A DNA stretch of 64,000 nucleotides, taken from positions 62,001 to 126,000 of the forward strand of contig NZ_AECZ01000004.1 of NCBI RefSeq assembly GCF_000179555.1, read 5' to 3'. Origin of the DNA: Solidesulfovibrio fructosivorans JJ] (GTDB lineage: Bacteria; Desulfobacterota; Desulfovibrionia; Desulfovibrionales; Desulfovibrionaceae). Position numbers and translations under genes: made by a program. The notes beneath the pieces were generated by a model. That model had not been told where the DNA came from and searched no databases. It worked only from the letters and a program-made list of their open reading frames with translations. This document shows positions 35,518 through 44,739 of this stretch, piece after piece (the stretch's first letter is position 1; every line of letters starts with the position of its first letter).

Positions 35518-35857
35518 GATTGCGCGACAAGCCGTCGTGGAGCTTTGGCCCCCGGCCTGTTTTCCCGATCCTTCGTGAGGGGTTGTATGGAGTGGCAGGC
35601 TTGCATCGTAACAGTCCTCGCTCCACCGAACAGCCGGACTTTCGATCAGCTTTAGCGCACCCCCCTTGTTTTGGAATCGGGTATCCGCCTGTTCGCTCTT
35701 GGGAACTTTTCCCGCATTTCCAGGAGACCTTCCCGACAATTGCCGCTTTTTTCCTATCGACCCGCAGGAGTGGGCGCATGCTAGAAACGGTGCCCGGTTT
35801 CTTCGTCCACGGCTTGCATCCAAAGACGAATCTTCAAGCAATCACTCGAGGAGCATC
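35518..35857. other. Divergent intergenic region
   Basis: About 340 bases between divergent genes; no gene or repeat recognised. Confidence 0.4.
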
Positions 35858-37498
35858 ATGCAATACGGGCAAAAGAGTAATGACGTGCTGGGAACCGCCA
35901 ATCGCGGAACCCCTGTTGAATCGGGACTATGCAGCTTGTGCCGGGTCGATTGTCCCGGCCGGTGCGAAACATGGCTTTCCAGCTTGACCGGCCGGGCTAC
36001 GCTGTACCCACGGGATTTCGGCAAAGTCACCGCCGGCGCGAACAACGCATGCCCGAGCGGCGTTTCCTACGACACGCTGCGTATCCAGGGACGCCTTTAC
36101 GGCAACCAAGGCCTCACCCCCGGCTTGTCCAGCTCCCCGGACGACTGCCTCTTCCACAATGTCGGTCTGGAGACGAGCTTCGGACGGACCCGGAAAACCC
36201 ACATCCGGCTTCCGCTCATGACGGGCGCGCTCGGATCGACCTTTATCGCGGCGCATTATTGGGATTGCTTCGCTGTGGGCTGCGCCCTGGCCGGCATTCC
36301 CATTGTGATCGGAGAGAATGTGGTCGGCGTCGACCGGCAGGCCGTCTTGGAACATGGCCGCATCCGCCACGCCCCGGAACTCGATCGCCGCATTGCCATC
36401 TACAAGCGCTACCAGGACGAATACGGGGCAATAATCGTGCAACTCAATGTCGAGGACGCATGCAACGGTGTGGCCGAATACATCGTTGAAAAATACGGCC
36501 CCGATGTGATCATCGAACTCAAATGGGGCCAGGGGGCCAAGGACATCGGCGGCGAGATCAAGGTCGGGAACATCGCCTACGCCGCATTCCTCAAAAAACG
36601 CGGCTACCTCGTGGACCCCGATCCTGAACTGTCCGAGGTCGCGCAAGCCCATGCGGCGGGAGCCATCCGGGAATTTGCCCGCCACAGCCGGCTGGGCTAT
36701 ACGGATGTGACCAGCGAGCCCCAGGTGCGGGAGGCCTTCCTGAAAAAGGTCACGGCTCTTCGCGGCCTGGGCTTCGAACGTATTTCCCTCAAGACCGGGG
36801 CGTACGGCATGAAGGCGCTGGCCATGGCCATCCGCTATGCATCGCTGGCGGGGATCGATCTGCTCACCATCGACGGATCCGGCGGCGGCACGGGCATGAG
36901 CCCCTGGAACATGATGGAGACATGGGGCGTCCCCTCCCTCCCGCTCCATGCCAAGGCCCAGGAATACGCTGCCCTCCTCGCCGCCTCGGGACAGCCCGTG
37001 GCGGACATGGCCTTGGCCGGCGGGTTCGCCCGGGAAGACCACATGTTCAAGGCCCTGGCGCTCGGCGCGCCGTTCGCCAAGCTCATCTGCATGGGAAGAG
37101 CCATCATGATCCCAGGCTTTCTAGGCTCGAATATCGAAGGCGCCCTGCATCCCGAGCGGCGGGAACGTGTGCACGGCAACTGGGAAAGGCTGCCGAAATC
37201 CGTATCGTCCCTCGGCGCCTCGCCGGAACAACTCTTCGCCACATGGCACACCCTCCAAGGCCGGCTGGGCGCGGAGGAGATGGAACGCATACCCTTCGGA
37301 GCCGTGGCCACCTTTACCTTGCTCGACAAGCTCGGGGCCGGGCTGCAACAATTCCTCGCCGGGGCGCGCAAGTTCTCCGTCCAGGCCATTTCCCGGGAGG
37401 ACATCGTTGCCGCGAACCGGGAAACCGAGCGTGAGACGGGCATCGCCTATGTCACGGAGGCCGAGGATGACGTGGCCCGGCGTATTCTGCTCTCCTGA
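35858..37498 (+). CDS. FMN-binding glutamate synthase-like protein
   Basis: A 546-residue protein from the ATG after CGAGGAG. N-terminal cysteine cluster CSLCRVDCPGRCE may bind an Fe-S centre. The body is the FMN-binding barrel of the glutamate synthase large subunit (ELKWGQGAKDIGGEIK, LTIDGSGGGTGMSPWNM, LAGGFAREDHMFKALALGA), without the glutaminase domain. Such stand-alone GltB-domain proteins are frequent in anaerobes; the substrate is not certain. Followed by a two-component pair on the same strand. Confidence 0.85.
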   Translation: MQYGQKSNDVLGTANRGTPVESGLCSLCRVDCPGRCETWLSSLTGRATLYPRDFGKVTAGANNACPSGVSYDTLRIQGRLYGNQGLTPGLSSSPDDCLFHNVGLETSFGRTRKTHIRLPLMTGALGSTFIAAHYWDCFAVGCALAGIPIVIGENVVGVDRQAVLEHGRIRHAPELDRRIAIYKRYQDEYGAIIVQLNVEDACNGVAEYIVEKYGPDVIIELKWGQGAKDIGGEIKVGNIAYAAFLKKRGYLVDPDPELSEVAQAHAAGAIREFARHSRLGYTDVTSEPQVREAFLKKVTALRGLGFERISLKTGAYGMKALAMAIRYASLAGIDLLTIDGSGGGTGMSPWNMMETWGVPSLPLHAKAQEYAALLAASGQPVADMALAGGFAREDHMFKALALGAPFAKLICMGRAIMIPGFLGSNIEGALHPERRERVHGNWERLPKSVSSLGASPEQLFATWHTLQGRLGAEEMERIPFGAVATFTLLDKLGAGLQQFLAGARKFSVQAISREDIVAANRETERETGIAYVTEAEDDVARRILLS

Positions 37499-37594
37499 GG
37501 GTGGATGGCCGCTGCCGCACCCGGGCTGGCCCGACGGTCTCACAGGTCCGGCCCGTCCCGGGGAAATGCCGCATTCGATTTGGAAAGACACACG

Positions 37595-38767
37595 GTGAAG
37601 ACCCAAAAGCGACAACTTCCGGAAGCCGAGGCCTCCGAGGAACAATGCCGGTCCGAGGGCAAGGCGGGATCCGCAGGCTTGGACGTCACGGCGGCTTTGC
37701 GCGAACGCGTCAAGGAATTGGATTGCCTCTATGAGATCACACGGCTCTCACAGCGCCACGACTGGACTCTTGAGGAAATCCTGTCCGGTGTGGGCGGGAT
37801 CGTGGCCCGGGCCTGGCAATACCCGGAAATCGCTTGCGTAAAATTGACGGTCGGCGGCCGTAGCTTCACAACGCCCGCAACGCGGCGGCCCGTAGCGAAA
37901 CAGTCGAGCCCGGTCCGGATCCACGGGGAAATCGTCGGGCACATCGAGGTCGGCTATTGCGGCCAGCGCCCCCCCTGTGACGAGGGGCCTTTCCTGCGTG
38001 AGGAGCGCCATCTGCTCGATGCGGTCGCCGACCATCTCGGGAGAATCATCGAAGCGCGCGAAAATGAGGAACGGCTGCGGCGGCTGTCCCAGGAACTCAT
38101 CAAGGCGCAGGAACACGAGCGCCAGCGCATCGCCCGCGAACTGCACGATGACGTGGGCCAGACCCTGTCCGTAACCCGTATGCACCTGGAAGGCCTCCTG
38201 CCTCTGCTCGGCTGCGACGGCCGGGACGAGTTGCAAGGGGTCCGGGAAAAGGTCCAGGAGTGTTCCACCCGCCTTGGGACGTCCATCATGGCGCTTCGCG
38301 ATCTGGCGTACAACCTCCTGCCGCCGGCGCTCACCCAACTCGGGCTGGCCGAGACCGCCTACCGGTTGTGCGAAGAATTGTCCGCCCGTCATGGCATAAC
38401 CATCACCTTCTTTGCCGACGGCATGGAGGCCCTCCGCCTGCCCTTTGAAACAAACATCAACTTATACCGGGTGTTGCAGGAAGGATTGGCCAACGCCTGT
38501 CGCCACGGGCACTGTTCCAGCATTACCGTGCGCTTGATCGCCTCGCATCCCCACTGCCTGCTGCATATCACCGACGACGGCCACGGGTTTGATCCCGAGG
38601 CGCGCCTTCCCCAGGCCCTGGCGGAAAAGCACATGGGGATCTGGAGCATGCGCCAGCGTATCCGGCTGCTCGGCGGACGGTTCACGCTGCGATCGCGCCC
38701 GGGCAAGGGGGTGCGCATCAAGGTGGAAGTCCCCACACAAGGACAGGGCGTATGTCCGGCCCCTTGA
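37595..38767 (+). CDS. Sensor histidine kinase, NarX/HisKA_3 type
   Basis: About 390 residues from the GTG at 37595; the start is uncertain. No transmembrane helix: an N-terminal GAF-like region (about 45-170), the phospho-acceptor block RIARELHDDVGQTLSV, and an ATPase domain with NLYRVLQEGLANACRHG and ITDDGHGFDPEA. A soluble sensor that phosphorylates the NarL-type regulator encoded next, with which it overlaps by 16 bases. Confidence 0.88.
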   Translation: MKTQKRQLPEAEASEEQCRSEGKAGSAGLDVTAALRERVKELDCLYEITRLSQRHDWTLEEILSGVGGIVARAWQYPEIACVKLTVGGRSFTTPATRRPVAKQSSPVRIHGEIVGHIEVGYCGQRPPCDEGPFLREERHLLDAVADHLGRIIEARENEERLRRLSQELIKAQEHERQRIARELHDDVGQTLSVTRMHLEGLLPLLGCDGRDELQGVREKVQECSTRLGTSIMALRDLAYNLLPPALTQLGLAETAYRLCEELSARHGITITFFADGMEALRLPFETNINLYRVLQEGLANACRHGHCSSITVRLIASHPHCLLHITDDGHGFDPEARLPQALAEKHMGIWSMRQRIRLLGGRFTLRSRPGKGVRIKVEVPTQGQGVCPAP

Positions 38768-39435
38768 AAGTGCTCCTGATCGACGACCACCCGTTATTTC
38801 GGGAGGGCCTGCGTTCGCTGATCGCCGGACAAACCGCCTATGCCGTCCTTGGCGAAGCCGGCACCGCCCGGGAAGCCCTGGAACTGGTTCGAACGCAATC
38901 ACCGGATATCGTCGTGCTTGACATCGGTCTGCCCGACGCCGACGGCATCGAGGTCATCAGGCAATTGCGTGCCATGAGCCAGCCTCCGCGCATCCTGGTG
39001 GTCAGCATGCATACGCGCCTGGATCTTGTGGCGGAAAGTTTACGACAAGGCGCGCTCGGCTATGTCCTCAAAGGCTCCGCCCCAGCCAGCCTGGTGCATG
39101 CCCTGGATGCCGTTTCCCGGGGGGACCGCTACCTCGACGGGGCCATCGTGCCCCAGGTGCTTCTGAAACTCGACGAATACGCGGAACGCCGCTCCAGGCC
39201 GGTTGACCCGGCCTACGATACACTGACGCGTCGCGAGCAGCAGATACTCAGGCTGTTGGCTGAAGGACGGGGCGTCGCCACGATTGCCGCGGAGCTCTTC
39301 ATTTCTCGAAAGACCGTCGAAAACCACCGATCAAACATCTTCGGCAAGCTCAGTTTTTCCAACATGGCGGAACTCGTTCATTATGCGGTCAGAATGGGCA
39401 TCATCGACGTCAATGAAGACAAGCCCTCGCGTTGA
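38752..39435 (+). CDS. NarL/FixJ-type response regulator
   Basis: A 227-residue regulator: receiver domain with IDDHPLFREGL and phosphorylation site VVLDIGLPDADGIEV, and a LuxR-type helix-turn-helix (LTRREQQILRLLAEGRGVAT; ISRKTVENHRSNIFGKL). Partner of the preceding kinase. A likely target is the adjacent glutamate-synthase-like gene, by position only. Confidence 0.93.
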   Translation: MSGPLKVLLIDDHPLFREGLRSLIAGQTAYAVLGEAGTAREALELVRTQSPDIVVLDIGLPDADGIEVIRQLRAMSQPPRILVVSMHTRLDLVAESLRQGALGYVLKGSAPASLVHALDAVSRGDRYLDGAIVPQVLLKLDEYAERRSRPVDPAYDTLTRREQQILRLLAEGRGVATIAAELFISRKTVENHRSNIFGKLSFSNMAELVHYAVRMGIIDVNEDKPSR

Positions 39436-39764
39436 GGGGTGAGGCGGTCCGGGCTGGTCGGGCAGGTCGGCGGCGCGGTCAAACCATGGTCCTGTTCAAA
39501 CAGCAGGGACGTCCTCCTTCCTTGAAGAGCATCCCCTGCGTGTGGATTCGTTGGGGAGATTGGGCCGAAACACCTCGTTGCCCCCTCTGGCGCAGGCCAT
39601 TCCCGGATTGCGCTGTTTTCTGAGGGTGGCAAGAGGTTCCCGGCGCATTATTCCATTCGGAGCTTGGTTGCGTCATTTCGGTGCGGACTATCCAGCCCGC
39701 TCCCTCCGCTCGGCCTCCAAGCACGTCCTCGGATACTTCCGTCTCCTGAACGCTCGAGGCGATC
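39436..39764. other. No supported gene
   Basis: About 330 bases between convergent genes. A hairpin-prone GC-rich beginning, otherwise nothing recognised. Confidence 0.4.
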
Positions 39765-40478
39765 CTATGGTTTTCCCGCCCCCGAAAGCATCGTTTTTTC
39801 CAGCCAGCCCGGGAGTTCCCCTTCTCCGCGCGGGGAAAGCGCGTACACCCCTCGGGATATGCGCTCAAACCAGCCGTATACGTCTTTATACACTATGCTA
39901 TGGGCGTTCGGATCCTGAAGGGCCTGGGACACTGAAGAAGCTTTGGACGGGCCGTTTTGCTGGATGTATTGGGCAATTGCCACGGCTCTCTGCCGATAGA
40001 CCGTCACAATACCCCTGTTTCTTACCGATCCTCCCAGATTGGGGTCACCAACTCTGCGGACAAACTCTCCGAGTAAGCGTTCCTGGCGGAAATTGGATTT
40101 CCGAGGCCGGTATTCACCAGGGTCGAGAAGGACCGTGACCCTTCCTTTGTCCTGATCTGGTGAAATCTGCAAAAAACCAAGACCCAGCATTTTGAGAAGT
40201 TTTAGAAGACGTCTCTGTCGTTTTCTGGCTGTTTTATTGTTCTCAAGTATACCGACATACACCTTTTGCGTAAGGGCCAATCTGTCGACAGCCTGCAGCA
40301 TGACATCGATATTGAAGCTTAATTTGAGCTCAACGACGAGAGGCATTTCCTCTCCTCGCACGGCCACAACATCGCAAGCCCCGATTTCCGACTTGACTTC
40401 ATATCCCTGTGATTCCAGGAAACGTTTCAAGGGGAGGTAAAGATCAGATTCTTTCATAGCAAAATTCGAAGCAACCAT
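39765..40478 (-). CDS. DUF2161-like PD-(D/E)XK protein
   Basis: A 237-residue protein. CDVVAVRGEEMPLVVELKL (residues 35-53) has the D36, E50, K52 triad of the PD-(D/E)XK fold, and the whole matches the DUF2161 pattern, including the C-terminal winged-helix-like GWFERISRGVYALSPRGE. Putative phosphodiesterase of unknown role. Start at MVASN or at MKESD (40457) are both possible. Confidence 0.8.
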   Translation of the reverse strand: MVASNFAMKESDLYLPLKRFLESQGYEVKSEIGACDVVAVRGEEMPLVVELKLSFNIDVMLQAVDRLALTQKVYVGILENNKTARKRQRRLLKLLKMLGLGFLQISPDQDKGRVTVLLDPGEYRPRKSNFRQERLLGEFVRRVGDPNLGGSVRNRGIVTVYRQRAVAIAQYIQQNGPSKASSVSQALQDPNAHSIVYKDVYGWFERISRGVYALSPRGEGELPGWLEKTMLSGAGKP

Positions 40479-40663
40479 GGGAGGGCCCAAGCTTCGGGAA
40501 TCATCGACAGGGCGTTCGCGGAGGACGCCTCACCCGCGTCGTCTCCGCTACAAAGAGCCGTGCGCGTTCGCCGTACCGACCGTGAGAAATCTTGGACGAC
40601 GCGATAGCCGTCGTTTCAAAAGCTCCCGCGCCTCTCCGCGCCTTGTAAAGCCCCTTTGCGGCC

Positions 40664-41653
40664 TCAGACCGCGCCCGCGGCTGGACTTTCGATGCACTTG
40701 CGGGCCAGGTCAGCCAGGATTTCCCGGGCCATCACCTCGGTCTGGGGCTTGGGAAACTGCCCGTCGGCCTTGACGGACTGGCCCTTGTGCAGGGTTTCCT
40801 CGGTGATGAGCGAGGAAAAAAGATACACCGGCAGACGGGCCAGCTCCGGGTTATCCTTGATGGACCGGCACAGGGTGTAGCCGTCCATGACCGGCATCTC
40901 CACGTCGGAAACCACCACATTGACCAGATCCGTCACGGCGCAGCCCTTTTCCTTGGCCTCGGCCAGCTTGCCCTGGAGCATGGCCAGGGCCTCCTGGCCG
41001 CTGTCGGCCGACTCCACGGTGAACGATTCGTCCTGCTCCAGGGCGCGCTTGACCATGCGCCGCACGATAGCTTGATCGTCCACGTGCAGCACGTGGATGC
41101 TGCGGTCGGCCTTAATGGCGTTGGCGACGCCAAAGAAATCCTTGCCGGAATCCGGGTTCAATTCGATGACGACCTTTTCCAGGTCGAGGATGAAGACGAT
41201 ATGCCCTTCCAGGTTCACCAGCCCCGTAAAGGCATTGTGGGAGTATTCATTGATGTACTTGTCCGGTTTTTCCACATCGGCCCAGCTCAGGCGGTAGATG
41301 CGGGTGATGCCGGAGACCAGGAAGGCGGTCATCACCTGATTGAATTCGGTGATGATCAACTTTTGCGTATCGCTTTCAATCTGGGGCTGCTCCAGATAGC
41401 GGGCCAGGGCCACCACCGGCACCACCGTGTCCCGGTCCTTGAAATGAAACGCGCCGTACACCGAATCGTGGGTGGTGAGCGGCGGGCGCATGACCTGCTC
41501 GGGAAGCCTGGTGATCTTGAGCACCTTGGCCACGTTGATGCCGTAATAAGCTCTGTAGACGGATTCTCCGGCATGAATGTCGATATAAAAGCACATGATT
41601 TCGACTTCGTTCGTGCCGACTTCGGTAAGCGCCAGATGCTGATCGCTGCTCAT
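40664..41653 (-). CDS. cheV: Chemotaxis coupling protein CheV
   Basis: A 329-residue fusion of a CheW-like domain (VYRAYYGINVAKVLKI at about 33; LVNLEGHIVFILDLEKVV) and a receiver domain (HVLHVDDQAIVRRMVKRAL, phospho-acceptor in VVVSDVEMPVMDGYTL, Lys in FSSLITEETL region). It couples receptors to CheA and tunes adaptation. Start ATG chosen because AAGGATGG lies upstream. It stands alone, as cheV often does. Confidence 0.92.
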   Translation of the reverse strand: MSSDQHLALTEVGTNEVEIMCFYIDIHAGESVYRAYYGINVAKVLKITRLPEQVMRPPLTTHDSVYGAFHFKDRDTVVPVVALARYLEQPQIESDTQKLIITEFNQVMTAFLVSGITRIYRLSWADVEKPDKYINEYSHNAFTGLVNLEGHIVFILDLEKVVIELNPDSGKDFFGVANAIKADRSIHVLHVDDQAIVRRMVKRALEQDESFTVESADSGQEALAMLQGKLAEAKEKGCAVTDLVNVVVSDVEMPVMDGYTLCRSIKDNPELARLPVYLFSSLITEETLHKGQSVKADGQFPKPQTEVMAREILADLARKCIESPAAGAV

Positions 41654-42107
41654 TGACCATCCTTCGCAAGGTGAAAGGAAACACTGTTGTGATGCCGGGC
41701 TCGCCTGACGAACAGGGACGGCGCGAATGCGCGAAAAGCGCCGTGGGCGAAGCAGTGGGTCAGGCACATCCTCGACGGCCATTTTGACGATCACATCAAG
41801 GAAAGTCGCGTGTCAAGGCTTTGCAAAATGCCGTCGGCGCATCCGGCGGGACTCCACGGCAAGTTGCTTTTTTATTCCTTTGCGCCGGCGGTTTGGCGGC
41901 ATGGCAGCTCAAGGCGACGTCCTTGCGAGTCCGGCCCCAAAAGCGCAAGGGCTCGGTGGCATCAGGATTTATGCCGGCAAGACGGAGAGCCGTCGGACGG
42001 TTCCGATCGATCCTGACTTCCTGAAGGGAACGCGGCAAAAAAGGCATCGGCGTCCGGGGATGGCATCGAGCGCGCGGGCCGAGGGCTCGCCACAGCCAGG
42101 AAGTCCC
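41654..42107. other. No supported gene
   Basis: About 450 GC-rich bases between the cheV start and the arsenic-locus remnant. Only short frames in several phases. Nothing recognised. Confidence 0.4.
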
Positions 42108-42272
42108 TCATGCCGGCAGAAAGGGTCTTGCCATGAAGTAGACGCCAAGCAAGGCGATGACGATCCCGGCTCCTTTGCGAAACCAGACACCTCCATGCCG
42201 CATGGCGCCGTTCTCCAGCCAGCGTTGCACGAGCGCGGTGGAGCTCCCGGCGACCACTTTGGCCACCAATCA
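42108..42272 (-). pseudogene. C-terminal remnant of ArsG/CcdA-like permease
   Basis: On the minus strand 54 codons end VWFRKGAGIVIALLGVYFM followed by a short tail, matching the last helix of CcdA/ArsG-type transporters that usually close this kind of arsenic operon. A stop lies just upstream, so only the end of the gene remains. Downstream of the thioredoxin-like gene, as expected for the original order. Confidence 0.5.
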
Positions 42273-42330
42273 TAGCGACCGATGGCCAAGCTTCACTCAA
42301 AAGAGCAAATTGCTTCCGCGAGAACCATGC

Positions 42331-42564
42331 CTAGGCTTTGAGCCAAGAGAGCAGTTCGCTTTTGGAGGGGACCTTGCCCACCACCTTGACTTCACCGTCG
42401 ATGACAATCGCGGGCGTGGAAAATACTCCATAGCCGGCGATTTGTTGAAAATCAGAGACCTTTTCCACAGTAGCGGTCACACCGGCCTCGTCGACGGCTT
42501 CGCGGACCAGCTTTTCCGCTTCCTTGCACTTTGCGCAACCAGGACCGAGCACCTTGATCTCCAT
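42331..42564 (-). CDS. Thioredoxin-family small redox protein
   Basis: A 77-residue thioredoxin-fold protein with redox pair CAKC in MEIKVLGPGCAKCKEAEKLV and the cis-Pro strand GVFSTPAIVIDGEV. This is the 'redox-active disulfide protein 2' type that accompanies ArsP-like permeases. It probably supplies electrons for organoarsenical or thiol handling. Good AGGAAAATC site before the ATG. Confidence 0.88.
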   Translation of the reverse strand: MEIKVLGPGCAKCKEAEKLVREAVDEAGVTATVEKVSDFQQIAGYGVFSTPAIVIDGEVKVVGKVPSKSELLSWLKA

Positions 42565-42597
42565 GATTTTCCTCCAAAATAAATCTTTGTTTCGCTC

Positions 42598-43686
42598 TTA
42601 AATGACGGCATTGAAGAGATACCCCACGACAAGGATGCCGAGCCCCACAACACCGGCAAAAACAAGGATCAGGCGGGGCCTTAGCACCTTGCGCAGGATC
42701 ACCATCTCGGGCAACGACAGGGCGATGACCGACATCATGAAGGCCAGGACGGTCCCAAGCGCGGCCCCCTTCCCGAGCAGCGCCTCGACCACGGGCACGA
42801 TCCCGGCCGCATTGGAATACATGGGCACGCCGACCAGCACGGCGGCCGGCACCGACCACCATGCGTCCTTCCCCATGATCGAGGCCATGAACCCTTCGGG
42901 CACATATCCGTGGATTCCGGCTCCCACCGCGATCCCGGCCACGACATAGATCCAGACCTTGCCGACGATGTCCTTGACCGCGTGCAGGCCGGCCTCGATG
43001 CGATCCGTCCAGGTCTGCTCGTCGGCGGGGACGACGGAAGGATCGGTGCGGATTTTCATGACCCAGTCTTCGACATAGGGCTCCAGGTTGAGCTTTCCGA
43101 GCACCCACCCCGCGAGTACGGCCACGAACAATCCCGTGCCGAGGTACAAGGCCGCCACCTTCCAACCAAGAAGGCCGTAGAGCAGGACAAGGGCGATTTC
43201 ATTGACCATGGGCGCGGAAATAAGAAAGGAGAACGTCACCCCCATAGGGACGCCGGCCGTGACGAAGCCGATGAAAAGCGGCACGGCGGAACAGGAGCAA
43301 AAGGGCGTGACGATACCGAGCAGGGCCGCCATGACGTTGCCGGCGGACTCTCTTTTCCCGGCAAGGATTCTTCTTGTCCGCTCGGGGGTAAAGAAGGTCC
43401 GGATGATGCCCACTCCAAAGACCACGAGGGTGAGCAACATCAGCACCTTGGGCGTGTCGTAAAAGAAGAACTCCAAAGAGTCGCCGAGATGGCTTCCCTT
43501 TGCGAGCCCGAACACATTGTAGGTGAGGAGCCGGGAAAACCCGGGCAGCAGGCCATAGACCAGCCACCAAGCGACCAGGACCGGCGTGAGCATCAGAAGA
43601 TAGCGGACAAGCTTCCCGTTGCCCGCCCCGGCCCCCTCGGGCACGGCTTCCTTCACGCAGCAGGTCTTGCATTCAAGTGGTTCCAT
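42598..43686 (-). CDS. Permease of the ArsP/DUF318 family
   Basis: A 362-residue inner membrane protein starting MEPLECKTCCVKEA; the N-terminal CKTCC may bind metal(loid). About eight transmembrane helices, with the family block GIVTPFCSCSAVPLFIGF, in which the CSCS cysteines are typical of ArsP-type (organo)arsenical or SO_0444 Cu/Zn efflux permeases. Second gene of the arsenic-type operon. Confidence 0.85.
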   Translation of the reverse strand: MEPLECKTCCVKEAVPEGAGAGNGKLVRYLLMLTPVLVAWWLVYGLLPGFSRLLTYNVFGLAKGSHLGDSLEFFFYDTPKVLMLLTLVVFGVGIIRTFFTPERTRRILAGKRESAGNVMAALLGIVTPFCSCSAVPLFIGFVTAGVPMGVTFSFLISAPMVNEIALVLLYGLLGWKVAALYLGTGLFVAVLAGWVLGKLNLEPYVEDWVMKIRTDPSVVPADEQTWTDRIEAGLHAVKDIVGKVWIYVVAGIAVGAGIHGYVPEGFMASIMGKDAWWSVPAAVLVGVPMYSNAAGIVPVVEALLGKGAALGTVLAFMMSVIALSLPEMVILRKVLRPRLILVFAGVVGLGILVVGYLFNAVI

Positions 43687-43762
43687 TGAACATCTCCTGG
43701 TTCCCGGGGCAGCGCTCTGGCCGCCGAAACGGCCTCCCGCGTCATGCCCCTGTCGCATCCGA

Positions 43763-44149
43763 CTATTCACACGGGTTGGCAAAATGGGGGGCAACCGCCA
43801 TGGCCACCGACAGCACACGGTCTTCGGTCACAGGGCTTTCGCCCTTGGCAAATCCCAAGTCAGCAAGCTGGACGTGCATGAAATCCGTAAAACCAGCCTG
43901 TTCCAAGGTGTTGCGCGCACAATTCAAGGAGCAGCCGTCAATGGCGACCACCTTGGCGGCGGCTTCGGTGGTCTTCATGATCCCGCTGACGCGCCCGCCG
44001 ATTCCAGCCAGACAAAACATCTTCGCCGCGCCGTCCGCGGTCAGCTTCCGGGCCGCCCGATCGGCCAGGGCGCCGACATCGGCTCCGCCGGAGCAGGCGA
44101 AAACGAGTTTGGGGGCAGCGGAACAGCAGCAGCTTTTGTTCTCGGACAT
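43763..44149 (-). CDS. DGC-domain putative zinc-binding protein
   Basis: A 128-residue protein with MSENKSCCCS at the N-terminus, LVFACSGGADVGALADRAAR, and VVAIDGCSLNCARNTLE, the D-G-C motif giving the domain its name. Conserved cysteines suggest metal binding. Always near ArsR and an ArsP-type permease in related bacteria. Function unproven. Confidence 0.85.
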   Translation of the reverse strand: MSENKSCCCSAAPKLVFACSGGADVGALADRAARKLTADGAAKMFCLAGIGGRVSGIMKTTEAAAKVVAIDGCSLNCARNTLEQAGFTDFMHVQLADLGFAKGESPVTEDRVLSVAMAVAPHFANPCE

Positions 44150-44212
44150 GGCGTTCTCCAGGTTTGTCATCGGGTTCGCGACGCAAGGCTCAATCCCGAC
44201 GGAATTTGTATA

Positions 44213-44230
44213 TTTTGCCAATCAGCAAAA
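44213..44230. promoter_or_regulatory. Inverted repeat between arsR and DGC gene
   Basis: TTTTGC, six bases, GCAAAA. It lies after the arsR stop and before the next gene, and shares the TTGCCAAT/GCAAAATAAC wording with the repeat upstream of arsR, so it may be a second operator. Confidence 0.45.
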
Positions 44231-44247
44231 TAACAGGGCAAAAAAAA

Positions 44248-44559
44248 TTACGCGCTCTCGCCCTGCCGGACGCAATGCGCCCGGGTGGAGACATGCTGCA
44301 CGCGGGTGAAAGGCTTCAAGACGCACGGGGGCAACAGCCGAGAGGAGACCCGCATACCCTGTTTTTCGGAATCGACAATTCCAGCCTCTCGCAACACACT
44401 TGAAGGTTTCGACATCGTCGAGATATCGATTCCCGCCAGCTCGGTCCGTTCGCAAACGCACCGCTGCCCGCGCGACAGCCCATCGACGACAAGCATGCGC
44501 GTTTCATGCGCGAATGCCTTGAAAATTTTTACTTGCTCTGAGAATCGGCGCGACGCCAT
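44248..44559 (-). CDS. arsR: ArsR-family repressor, possibly impaired
   Basis: A 103-residue winged helix repressor starting MASRRFSEQVKIFKAFAHET. The metal-site CVC is present in RCVCERTELAG. The recognition helix reads DISTMSKPSSVLREAGIV; relatives have HL in place of PS, so a proline sits in the DNA-reading helix. Other positions also look changed (GMRVSSRLLPPCVL). The protein may bind DNA poorly. First gene of the operon, under its own operator. Confidence 0.8.
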   Translation of the reverse strand: MASRRFSEQVKIFKAFAHETRMLVVDGLSRGQRCVCERTELAGIDISTMSKPSSVLREAGIVDSEKQGMRVSSRLLPPCVLKPFTRVQHVSTRAHCVRQGESA

Positions 44560-44579
44560 TGCACACTCCAAGCATTGCC

Positions 44580-44601
44580 TAATTGGCAAAATAACCAATT
44601 A
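44580..44601. promoter_or_regulatory. Likely ArsR operator
   Basis: TAATTGG and CCAATTA form a 7-bp inverted repeat with an 8-base spacer, 21 bases upstream of the arsR start. Typical size and position for autoregulation. Confidence 0.6.
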
Positions 44602-44706
44602 ATGACACTTGTCAAGCCGTTCCGCGCCAGACGGACCCAACCTGGTACAGAACAATAACATACTTATTTTATTTGATAAAGCAGGAAACAGTCATTTCTC
44701 TGCCAA

Positions 44707-44728
44707 GAAAAAACGCCCCCATGGGGCC
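44707..44728 (-). terminator. Intrinsic terminator after radical SAM gene
   Basis: On the minus strand GCCCC and GGGGC pair around ATG and are followed by a T-run (TTTTTT), 12 bases after the stop codon of the gene at 44740. Confidence 0.65.
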
Positions 44729-44739
44729 ATCCCCCGCCC

